64,000 nucleotides of DNA from Lumbricus terrestris. Taxonomy: Eukaryota > Annelida > Clitellata > Crassiclitellata > Lumbricidae. The translations under genes were made by a program, and so were the position numbers. Shown piece after piece: positions 31,310-40,120 of this stretch. Each line of letters starts with the position of its first letter. Position 1 is the first letter of the stretch. Where the stretch lies: positions 5,494,676 through 5,558,675 of the forward strand of contig OX457036.1 of NCBI GenBank assembly GCA_949752735.1, given 5' to 3'. The notes below the pieces were generated by a model. That model was not told where the DNA came from. It worked only from the letters and a program-made list of their open reading frames with translations, and did not search any database.

Positions 31310-33666
31310 CTGTCTACGGCTACCCCCCAAATTTTAAGATTTCTTTAAATGAGAAAAGATATCTTAAAATTTCTAGTAAGGCCACCTACTCCAGGTTTCA
31401 CAACAAGAATTTACCTTAAAAGCGAAAATTAAAAATATGCAATGAACAGATGTAACAGCATCACCGCACAACGTTCAGCGATAAGCAATCAACAGTTTCA
31501 TATTTAAGCGCGCAAATGTCATTTCAAGCTAAGCGTTCATTAAAAGTGACTGAATTTATATAACTCCTCTGCTAAGATTTCAGTGAAGCTCAAAATTATG
31601 TATATATATAGTGTATATAGGCTTCCTTCAGTTCAGTTAAGCACAAAGCCTCCCATGGCAAACATTGACTTGAGAACCCACGACACAGCTACAAACTCCA
31701 TTAGGCCTACGTTACCATTACGACAGGTCATCATACCAATAGGCCACTCGTGGCATTTATCATCGAGACTCTGTAGGCGTTTCACTGTAGGAAAAAGTCT
31801 ACATTTAAAGACACTCTGAGCAGTTAAACCTAAGTCTCGGAACCCATTAACCTCAACATCTAATAAAGAACAGTGCTATCCTAGCAAATTACCAGAGACT
31901 GTGCACACAGCTAAAGTCTCTAAAAAGCTAATGATTATTATAACTATCCGTAGGCTCTCATCAAAGTTTACCGTAAAAGACCAAGCCTAACTTCAGCTTA
32001 ATAAGCCGCTCTCTTCACAACATCTTTCAGTAGGCCTACTTAATTATTAAAAATGCAACCGATTATGCACAGAATTAAAATAGGCCATTTAAACATAGGC
32101 TAACGTAACATATTATTGCAATTAACGTTACAAAACAGTCACATTGTGTAATCGTCTTTCACGATACAGCGTAACCGTAAAACTAATAGGCCTAAGAGGA
32201 TCATCATGATTTTAATACGAGATCTTAGTCTAAAGCGCAAATCAACAGTTAGGCCACTTTAGTCTATCTTATGCATTTGCATCTTCCTTCAGGCAGTCTA
32301 TCATTAGCACATGCATCAGGTCACACCCGCGTCAGCGCCTGGGAAAATCATCGGTCGATAATAATCGCCGCTTTGATGCGTCGACTCAGTGTCTCTATTT
32401 CCCCCACGCCATTCGTCTAGTTACAGCGTGTTTCTAACCGTGGTAATTAGGCAACAAAACATCATGTAGGCCAAAGTGCATCATACGACGACCGACGTCA
32501 CGCTGTCCGTGCACAAAGTTAGGCCTATTTCTACGAATCCAAAATTAGGTCAATCAATAAATCGTAGCAAATCCTTTACTAAATTAATATTAATAAAACC
32601 CGGCATGGCAAATCTACGCGTATTGCAAATCAAATGTCAAATTATATCGGCCAACATTATTCCTGCGCAGATAGAGCTCCTATATATATGCCTGGCCCTA
32701 GTTAATTTTATTAGGCCCCGCAGTTTAACCATATAATTCCATTGCAGGCTGGAATTAGGCAAAACTGCAAAACTAATGCAAAAATTACACAGCATAACTA
32801 AATTATAATTAACGTTTATGCCTGACGTTAAGCTACAGACCAAGTAGACCTACATTTTAATCGAGGCAAATTAAATATATAATATCCCGACAGATTTGCA
32901 TAACCTCATAAACGAAGTTAAGCGCTATATAGGACTCCAAGCATTCATTTAGCGCCTCTTTAAATCATCCATTATGCGTCTATATACTTAATATATACAT
33001 AAACGCTATATGGGCCTACTAAACATTTTATGTACCGCCTCTTGGATTCAATTAATATGACTCTATACACTTAATATATATATATATACAATTAACATCA
33101 TCAAAAATTAACTCTATGAATCTCTTATTATTAATTAGATTATCGGTGGGCGAAAACATATAGGTTAGGCCTATGTCTAAGGCTACTCTTGCCTTACATT
33201 ACATCAATGTAACTCATCCCTGAAATCTAGGCCTCAGCTCACAAGGTCACACAATCATGATCAACAGACTTAATTAAAATATGCAACCTTAGTCAATCTA
33301 TCTTCAGGTCAAATTAATATTTATATAGCGCAATGCAAGAGCAGAGACAGTTCACAATCTGTCCATAGCAAGGCAATAATAAAATCGTCCATTGCTTCAA
33401 GGCAAATGCAATACAATACTAATCTATATCACCATTGCGAACATTAATCAGACAGTCGGCAATGCAATACAAATATTAATACTATGCCATACATATATGA
33501 ATGCACAACATACGATGCAAGAATACAGTTATTTACACAGCAACACACACATGAAAAGACTTCCACATGTAAATCAAAAATGTATTCATCAGAATCAAAA
33601 TAAAACAGTGTTACAGGTGCTTCCTGCATTCAAAATGGCCGCAAATTAAGCGGTCATTCAACAAAG
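31310..33666 (-). other. non-coding interior of the LTR element, pol position
   Basis: About 2.36 kb between the end of gag and the 3' LTR, where pol would normally be. It is AT-rich and broken by stops in all frames. It holds five exact TAGGCCTA words, a motif typical of the host DNA elsewhere in the window. A G6 run (minus strand) about 17 nt before the LTR is the best polypurine-tract candidate. Possibly captured genomic DNA or decayed sequence. Confidence 0.7.
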
Positions 33667-34842
33667 TTACCCAGCCGACGTCAAGTTCTCCGGCGGACGA
33701 AGTCCGGTCGGTTCTCCCAGCATCCTCCAGATCCGGTCCTCAGGGGGTCCATTGCGAAGCGGACAGCTCCTCAAAAGGTGCGAACTGTCGTCACAGTAGA
33801 AACAGCGTCGTTCCTCTCTTGGTGAGTTCCGACCACTGTCTCGCCTCCTCGACGATGATGGCGACCTCCGCGACCGACGCTCCTGGTTCTGCCCGTTCCG
33901 CTGGTCCCTGCTCGGCGCTGGAGCGGATCGAACAGCGAACACACGGCCAACGCTGGGGTTGTCGTGATTCTCGCCCACCGGTTGACTAGGATTGTCGCTA
34001 GGTGGGTTTTGCTGCTGTTGCCGAAGAGGGCAGAAGCGTGCTATGTGGTCCGTTACTTGACCACACTCGTAGCACCTTCGTGGAAATCGACCGACTTCCG
34101 GTTCCGTCTGTTGTCGGTATCTGCACGTCGAACTCCAATGACCTGTTCTATTACAGATCGAACAGCGCTGATTGTTCCGCCAGTTGTTTCCGTTTGCGTT
34201 GGACCAACCATTTCCATTTGACCCGGTCTGACCTCTCCACGACCCGCGATTATTGTAACTGGATTGTGGCGCTGACACTGGTTGTTGCTCCAGCTGTCGC
34301 ATTATTTGCTCCACCTGCCGTTTCAAAACCCTCATTTCCGAATCTTCTTCTTCCTCTTTAATCGCGTTGATTCGTCCATAACGTCGGTCTTGTTGTTCAT
34401 GGCCGCCGGCCTCTGCTTTCTGATAGCCGTCCAATCGCATTGCCACCTTGTAGGCTTCGTCGAGGGATCTCGGTTCTCGCTCTCGGATTTTCAGAGCAAG
34501 CGTTCTATCTCTCAGGGCATCCACGAATGCTCGGACGGCAATGGCTTCGCTGTGAGCTGTCGAGGAACCCGGATAGGCGCGCGTGGAGAGACGTCGAATG
34601 TCGTCCACCATGACGCCCATATCCTCGTCGACTTTCTGTTTTCGAGTACTCAGCTGTGTCTGAAATAAAGCTTGCTGTTCAGCGTTACCATATCGTTCTC
34701 GAAGTCGCTGTACCAAAGCCGTCCAAGTGTCCAAGCTATCTGCGTTCGACTCGCTCAGCAAATGAGTCGCCGGTTCAACCAATGAGACTACTAATTGGTT
34801 CAATCTCTCCTCGTCCGTCCATCGGTTATTCCTGGCGCACAC
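33667..34842 (-). CDS. gag: Gag, capsid remainder and nucleocapsid with three CCHC knuckles
   Basis: 391 codons on the minus strand, ending at the stop before 33667. Residues 1-140 continue the Ty3/gypsy-type gag fold (RWTDEERLNQLVVSLVEPA, then YKVAMRLDGYQKAE). Residues 165-188 form a charged helix. Zinc knuckles are CX2CX4HX4C at 227-240, CX2CX5HX4C at 257-271 (one extra spacer residue) and CX2CX4HX4C at 347-360. An Arg/Ser-rich linker lies at about 318-345. Gag packages element RNA into particles. It follows the 601-codon frame with a -1 shift at about 34843-34851. The apparent start is a GTG and is not a real initiation site. No protease follows. Confidence 0.88.
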   Translation of the reverse strand: MCARNNRWTDEERLNQLVVSLVEPATHLLSESNADSLDTWTALVQRLRERYGNAEQQALFQTQLSTRKQKVDEDMGVMVDDIRRLSTRAYPGSSTAHSEAIAVRAFVDALRDRTLALKIREREPRSLDEAYKVAMRLDGYQKAEAGGHEQQDRRYGRINAIKEEEEDSEMRVLKRQVEQIMRQLEQQPVSAPQSSYNNRGSWRGQTGSNGNGWSNANGNNWRNNQRCSICNRTGHWSSTCRYRQQTEPEVGRFPRRCYECGQVTDHIARFCPLRQQQQNPPSDNPSQPVGENHDNPSVGRVFAVRSAPAPSRDQRNGQNQERRSRRSPSSSRRRDSGRNSPREERRCFYCDDSSHLLRSCPLRNGPPEDRIWRMLGEPTGLRPPENLTSAG

Positions 34843-36605
34843 GGAAATTTTCGTAAGAATGTTTCAACATCCGTCTTTCCGCTAAAAGACCCGAGTTTCA
34901 GGAATTGTGTTGGCTTAGGAGGAGAAGTCGATGGCTGTTTAACCTCGCCCTCTTTAGCTGTTGCAGACGCGGTCGGTTCAAGTTCCTTGACTGTTCCCTT
35001 TGAACTGATCGACGGTAGCTCCCAGTCGCCGGTCGTTTGCGTTGCGACGGTGGTCGTCGGGACAATTTTGATAGGACCGACCGAAACGTTGGTAGGCGCC
35101 AGTGCTTTCGTTTCACCAACCGCAGACGTCGCTTTATTATCGGCCGTCGTTTCATTTCTCTCCAGAGGTGTCGACTTCATTACCGCCTGACATCGCGGTA
35201 GTTCGGCATCACGGCTAAATCCGAAGCTTTGCGCGCCGAGGCATGAACTCATCCTCGCCGATTCCACGACCGTTGGCCACCGAGGAAAGACGGCGTCGCT
35301 TGGTCGAAGCGGGTCGAGACAGCGAAGCGGGTCAACCCAAACCCGGTTGTCGCTGCTACCGTAGAGAGCGCTCGGAGTGTAGGTCGGAGCATACCTCCAC
35401 GGCATGTTTGAATGGTCGGGTCGAGCGTATGGTTGCATCCAGTCGACCGTTGCCATCGCCGCTGGTCCAGGAGGAAGGTCGGGTTGAGCGTAGTCTCGAC
35501 CAACCATGGTCGAAGTTGCACGACCGTCGAGGACGCAGTCAGGCATTGACTGATAGGTCGGCATTACCGACGTTGGTTGTGTAAAGTCGACCCGACTCGG
35601 TGCCATTTCCACTCTTTGTTGATCGACATGTGCGAGCGACGCTTGCATTCTCCACTGTGGATCCGGTCGAGGATACTCGACGAGAGGAAGGGACGAAGAG
35701 GCCAAAGGGACCGGGTTGACCTTATCACCCCCCTCCCATGACAATTTATTAGCGATCGGTTTATTCACTTCCAAATTTCTAAACTCCGGTTGCTGTGCTG
35801 CATGCATTCTGTTATCAATTATTTTAACAGTTTTAGGTCTAGATTCCATTATCTTGCTGATCTCAACGTCTACACTACCATCATCAGACATTATTTCCAC
35901 ATTATCAGCAAATTCCCTTTCCTTCCTTCTTTCAAAAGAAATTACCATTTCGCCTGTTCTAGCATAGTCAGTTTCCTCTTCTAACCTATCATCGCCAAAA
36001 TCTCTAGAACTAATTTGACCCCACTGGCTGGGACCAATTGTAACGCCCGCCCCTATCGGCCTCCCCGGAGTCGCCACTTCCGGATCCTCGCCTGATGGGA
36101 CCGCGTGCTGCTGTGGACGAGCTCTAGAGATAGAGGGAGGACAGGATGAGGTGACTTCCGGGTTCGAATCCCAACGATGGAAAGGCGGCCAGTTATTTCG
36201 ACTGCCGGACTCCCTATATGAAATTGGCGGCCTACTAGCCAATCTATCACTTCTTCGCAATATACCAGGGTGTGCGAAATCTTTAGGCCTAGCACCCAAA
36301 GTTTCTTCCAGGCCGATGGTCGAGTGGTATGGCGCGTCCGCAGTGGTAATAGCGGTGAGGTAACCAGGGTTCAAATCCACAGCAGGCTTGGGTACCGGCG
36401 ATGCCTCTAGCCTTTCCAATCGTGATACAACTTCCGTCAGCGCTTCCCTGACATTTAATTGCTCTGAGGTGATTGCATCCTGCGTATCTCTGACATTAGA
36501 TTTTACAGAAGAGATTTCCTCTCTTACATTTAATTGCACTGAGGAAATAGCATCGCTAACATTTGATTGCACTGAGCAGGGCTTAAACTGTGCCAGGACG
36601 GTCAT
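34800..36605 (-). CDS. gag: Gag N-terminal region, crossing LTR/interior junction
   Basis: 601 open codons on the minus strand. About the first 189 codons lie in the 5' LTR; the frame then crosses the LTR end (36039) and the putative PBS without a stop. It has coiled-coil repeats of about 11 residues near the start (NVSDAISSVQ, NVREEISSVK types), a long low-complexity middle, and near its end LKLGSFSGKTDVETFLRKF, the entry of the gag capsid domain. The capsid continues in the -1 frame (33667-34842). TTTCC at the junction is not a canonical slippery heptamer, so a one-base loss is likeliest. The N-terminus proper probably lies beyond the hAT-like insertion, at 37454. Confidence 0.8.
   Translation of the reverse strand: MTVLAQFKPCSVQSNVSDAISSVQLNVREEISSVKSNVRDTQDAITSEQLNVREALTEVVSRLERLEASPVPKPAVDLNPGYLTAITTADAPYHSTIGLEETLGARPKDFAHPGILRRSDRLASRPPISYRESGSRNNWPPFHRWDSNPEVTSSCPPSISRARPQQHAVPSGEDPEVATPGRPIGAGVTIGPSQWGQISSRDFGDDRLEEETDYARTGEMVISFERRKEREFADNVEIMSDDGSVDVEISKIMESRPKTVKIIDNRMHAAQQPEFRNLEVNKPIANKLSWEGGDKVNPVPLASSSLPLVEYPRPDPQWRMQASLAHVDQQRVEMAPSRVDFTQPTSVMPTYQSMPDCVLDGRATSTMVGRDYAQPDLPPGPAAMATVDWMQPYARPDHSNMPWRYAPTYTPSALYGSSDNRVWVDPLRCLDPLRPSDAVFPRWPTVVESARMSSCLGAQSFGFSRDAELPRCQAVMKSTPLERNETTADNKATSAVGETKALAPTNVSVGPIKIVPTTTVATQTTGDWELPSISSKGTVKELEPTASATAKEGEVKQPSTSPPKPTQFLKLGSFSGKTDVETFLRKFPCAPGITDGRTRRD
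36019..36036 (-). promoter_or_regulatory. putative primer-binding site
   Basis: On the minus strand the LTR ends CGTTACA, followed by AT and TGGTCCCAGCCAGTGGGG. A TGG two bases past the LTR, continuing with a G-rich run, is the form expected for pairing with a tRNA 3' CCA end. The tRNA is not identified with certainty; a leucine type is conceivable. The site lies inside the gag frame. Confidence 0.6.
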
Positions 36606-37213
36606 GGACGGCGTCCTGGCACTTATTTTCGAGGCAGGACGCCGTCCTATGACTTATTTGGCCAGCACTGCCAGGACGGTCGTCCATGACTGCCAGGACG
36701 GCGTCCATGCAGTTCACAAATAGCTGGCCAACAAGAGCCTAAAATGGCTCCATTTGAGGTCGACACAGCTAAAAATGCGCCGGACGCTGGGGCTCCGCCC
36801 CAGACCCCGCTGTCTTAGCTTCTTAATTACCTAAACTTTTCACTGTTGTGATTATGGTAAAGACAAAACCTTTATCTTTTACAATAAAACTTTTATTTTT
36901 TGGTTATCTTGGTAGCTTGCAACACTGAAAAACGACTTATTCTTGAAGTTTTTGCGACTTTATTGTTCACAAATAGCTGGCAAACAAGAGTCTAAAATGG
37001 CTCTATTTGAGGTCGACACAGCTAAAAATGCGCCGGTCGCTGGGGCTCCGCCCCAGACCCCGCTGGGGGAGCTTACGACGCTCCCTCAGACCCCCTAGTC
37101 GGCATGGGCTTCGTGCCTTCGGCACTCGCAGCCTCGCGCCTTCGGCGCCGCCACTGACGACCAATTATACAATTCAGCGTCCTGGCACTTCTTTTTTTAC
37201 ACTTTAAGCACTG
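36577..37213. mobile_element. hAT-like element inside 5' LTR, 637 bp
   Basis: Same sequence as 28845-29481, with GCACTGAG duplications at 36569-36576 and 37214-37221. Element plus one duplication is 645 bp, a multiple of three, and the gag frame on each side is the same, but the insertion itself brings a stop at 37197. Confidence 0.92.
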
Positions 37214-37454
37214 GCACTGAGGAAATAGCATCGCTAACATTTGATTGCACTGCCAGGACATTAAACTCCACCGTGGCAATCGCCTCTTGCGTGTCTCTGG
37301 CATTAGTCTCAATTGACGACTGCATAAAAGACTGCATAGAAGTCATTGCTTCATGAGTCGACTTAGCATTAGTTTGTATTGCCTCGAGCAATATCTCCAT
37401 AGAAGAAGGGGGCCTAGAAGGCTGAGCAGGAGTGACTGGCCTAGACTCCTCCAT
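37214..37454 (-). CDS. gag: probable Gag N-terminus, within 5' LTR
   Basis: The minus-strand ATG at 37454-37452 opens MEESRPVTPAQPSRPPSSME, followed by coiled-coil-type repeats (IQTNAKSTHEAM, IETNARDTQEAI, VQSNVSDAISSV) of the same register as the start of the 36605-34800 frame and in the same reading frame. The hAT-like insertion then ends it after about 80 codons. An identical copy lies in the 3' LTR at 29482-29722. The ATG was chosen because homology of the heptad-like repeats begins after it. An upstream in-frame ATG at 37496 is possible. Confidence 0.6.
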
Positions 37455-38420
37455 AGCGCTATAGAAATGACTTCTATATTTATAGCTCACAATCAATCAA
37501 GTATTCATTCAACGTCAGTTGCATTCAATGCCATCAATGATCAAAGTCAGAAGTTTAATTAATATTTCTTATTATTCACAATCACTTGAATCTTCAATTG
37601 ACATCAATTATGTTCAATGCAATCAAACATAAAAGTCAGTAAGTTCAATTATCAGTTCCTATCCTTTGTAAAGACATTCAATGAAAATCAAATGCAACAA
37701 TTCAATGCAAACACATATCAACCGGAGTATGCCTAAATTAAATCCCGATTGACTCTCAAGTCCCTCAGCCAATTTCAGTTCAGCCCAAAATATCTAAATA
37801 ACCGATCGTATTAATTCCCCAATAAAGCGTACCTTATGTCCGAAGACAAGGGACAAAGCCGATCGTGTGCGAAGAACAGCGTCGAAGGCGACGAAACACA
37901 CAGAAAGGCGTCGAGTTTGAAACGCCCGAAAAGATCAGCTAAATCCGATGCTGATTTCTCGCAATGAACAACGATTTCGGCTATGTATCCAAGCCGTTTG
38001 AGAAAGACGCCCTTAGGCAAACATACGAACAACCGCTTCGCAACACAATTTCGAAGAACGAGAGCAGAGCGCTGACGATTCGAAGCCCACGATAAATCAC
38101 TCCGTGTGACAGGGCGAAGAGAGGCCTTGACCGATTAATCCAGGAGTAGATCCAATGCGAAAGCGAAGGCAAAACTCGCAACAACGCTGATATATTTCTC
38201 GCAACAAACTAACTCTCTTAATTATTCGACTCCATGTCGAGAGAGAATGAATCGCCAACAGAATTCTTGTATGCGCAACGACGAAGAAGACTAGTGCAAG
38301 CGAGCGCTTTATCCTGGCCACGCTTCACCAACTCGATCGAGCCTAAAACTACCAAAAGCCGCAATACATCCAGTTGCCTTGAAATCCTGTCCACGTCTGC
38401 GCTTTAGCTGCCCGCTCTCG

Positions 38421-38428
38421 CTTTTATA
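38421..38428 (-). promoter_or_regulatory. TATA box of 5' LTR
   Basis: TATAAAAG on the minus strand in a GC-rich context, with CGCATGCGCA (38461-38470) upstream. It implies a start near 38393, a U3 of about 0.65 kb and a gag start about 0.94 kb into the RNA. Confidence 0.6.
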
Positions 38429-39041
38429 ACTGCCTGGTCTGCAGAGCGTCCCCTTTACTACGCATGCGCAGCTAGAGAGCTGCACGCGCCAACCCAGCAG
38501 CAACGCAGCTGTTTCAAGGCGGCAAGAATTAGCTGCCACGTGCAGCTTCTGTGTATTCTCTCTTGTCTGCCTAGCAGTGGCTGTCTTTCTCCCTCTATCT
38601 CTCCTTCTGAAAAGCGTCATCTGCCGTCAGTCACGTACGCACCAAATGCACCAGTTTAACCTTGCGAAAACACACATACACAGGCCCACACGCCTACAGT
38701 GTTTCCTTCTCAATCTGTCCTCCTGTCTGTGCTTGTCTGGCTGGCTGTATTCCTCGCTCACTCTGTTCATCGGACCACCTCGGGCGAACCGTGTGATAAT
38801 TTGCCTAATCGTTGACAGCAGGCGGCGAGGTCTTTCAAGTCAGCGAGCGACGATTGCCAATATCGTGGGAAAAATACACGAATTCAATGGAACAGCAGCG
38901 ACTGCTGCCTACGTCAGCGACCGCTGTGACCCGTGTCAAGCGCAAATCAACAATAAAATCTAGGTCACGCAAGGCAGCTCAAAACACAGAAATTAAATAA
39001 AAATAATAATATTAGCGACCGAACTTGTAGCGATCGCTACA

Positions 39042-39096
39042 TATATATATATATATATATGTCGATCTGTTTGTCTGTCTGCCTGTCTGTCTGTCT
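39042..39096. repeat. (TA)n then (TCTG)n flanking microsatellite
   Basis: Continuation of the TA tract split by the LTR element, then CTGTCTGTCTGC units. Confidence 0.9.
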
Positions 39097-39099
39097 TAT

Positions 39100-39708
39100 T
39101 ATAGAGCGAATATTTCGTGTGTAATTTTTTTGTACATTTCCCACCGTTTCTATGGGCCGTCACTGTGGTGTGTAATATAATACGTAGGCGTATACCATGC
39201 TACTAAGGCAATAAGTTCAAATTCCAGTCTTTTAAAAACCAAACATGCTGTTAACTACAGATCGAGTATTCGTGAATAATTGAGGTTTTAATATTCGAAA
39301 ATATTCGTGAATAATAATTTTTTAATAGTCGTAAACAATCTTAGATATTCGGATATTCGTTAATGAGTTAAACTAGTATAGGTATACATAATTTCTTCCT
39401 TTGACTATAATGCAGCAGGTTAAGGTATAATTCAATTCGAGCGTTGAATAGCCTTTGTTTATAGACAGAATTTATTATTTTAAAAAGGTGCGTAAATCAC
39501 AGCGTAAAACATTATCATATTTATTCGCGGGGCACGAAAGTTATGATTCTATCCTTTCGAAGCCGGTATTAAAACTCGAAATTGAAGGCAATCAGATGTT
39601 CAGTAGTCATCTCAACTCTCAAGAGGCGACTATAATAATTATGTCGTTATGAATTACTTGAAGACCACCGAACTATGCAAAATATTTAAGAATGAGTGTT
39701 ATAGTTAT
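39100..39708. other. unassigned DNA
   Basis: AT-rich. ATATTCGTGAATAAT words recur at 39265-39360. A 65-codon open frame at 39455-39652 has no recognisable family. Confidence 0.45.
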
Positions 39709-39710
39709 GG

Positions 39711-40061
39711 AATCGGTACTTGTGACAAAAATTCTTGACCCGACACCCAGTTAGAACTATGACTGTGTGCGTAAAGATCCGACCGTTAATTCCCTTAATA
39801 TATGGCGCCACTTATTGGAAAGAATTCTTTGTCGAGGAGGCCTTGGAGATTGCTTACTTACGAACTGATGTGTATAATTGTACTTAGCAGAGAAAACTGT
39901 TCGCACCGTGAGAGTTTCGGACATGCTTTAAAACATAATATAGAGACGTGATTCATTCAATTGTCGCTTCAAATTGTCAGTGCTGTAATTCTGTATTTTT
40001 TTCATGAGTATTATTGGAAGACATACGACAATGATAACTCGAGACTTGTAACTCGCAGGAT
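39711..40061 (+). repeat. dispersed repeat, uninterrupted paralogue of 7700/9740
   Basis: Follows 7700-7960 and then 9740-9825 without the 1.76-kb hAT-like element, including CCGTTAATTC, AGGCCTTGGAGATTGCTTAC and ACTCGAGACTTGTAACTCGC. Confidence 0.8.
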
Positions 40062-40120
40062 GAATGGATAGAATCAAAGTTCGACTACACTTCCAGATGT
40101 TTCGAAAAATATATTATAAT

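Larger units (their letters stand above)
28307..39041 (-). mobile_element. pol-less LTR retrotransposon (TR-GAG-like), 10,735 bp
   Basis: Two 3,003-bp direct repeats (28307-31309 and 36039-39041, offset 7,732) start TG and end CA and enclose a 4.7-kb interior. Transcription is on the minus strand, so the right repeat is the 5' LTR. Flanks are (TA)n on both sides, so a TATAT-type duplication is plausible but not provable. I found one LTR difference (28415 G versus 36147 T). The interior encodes Gag only. No aspartic protease DSG/DTG, RT YxDD, or integrase HHCC/DDE motif was found in any frame. The gag fold and CCHC knuckles point to Ty3/gypsy ancestry. Mobility must rely on proteins from other elements. 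Confidence 0.92.
36039..39041 (-). repeat. 5' LTR (right copy), 3,003 bp
   Basis: Minus-strand order: palindrome TGTAGCGATCGCTACA, then a U3-like region, an NRF1-like CGCATGCGCA near 38461, a TATA box (38421-38428), a transcribed region with about 0.9 kb of leader, the gag start at 37454, the hAT-like insertion (36577-37213) and more gag, ending CGTTACA. The TG...CA ends and 5-7-bp inverted termini (TGTARCG) are retroviral in form. At 3 kb the LTR is unusually long. Confidence 0.95.

Noticed and set aside
31310..33666. Reverse transcriptase or integrase remnant in the retrotransposon interior
   Set aside because: No frame of useful length shows YxDD, DSG/DTG, HHCC or DDE context.
34836..34860. 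Programmed -1 frameshift in gag
   Set aside because: The junction does not fit X XXY YYZ in the zero frame, and the break is mid-capsid rather than at a gag/pol border; a one-base loss is simpler.
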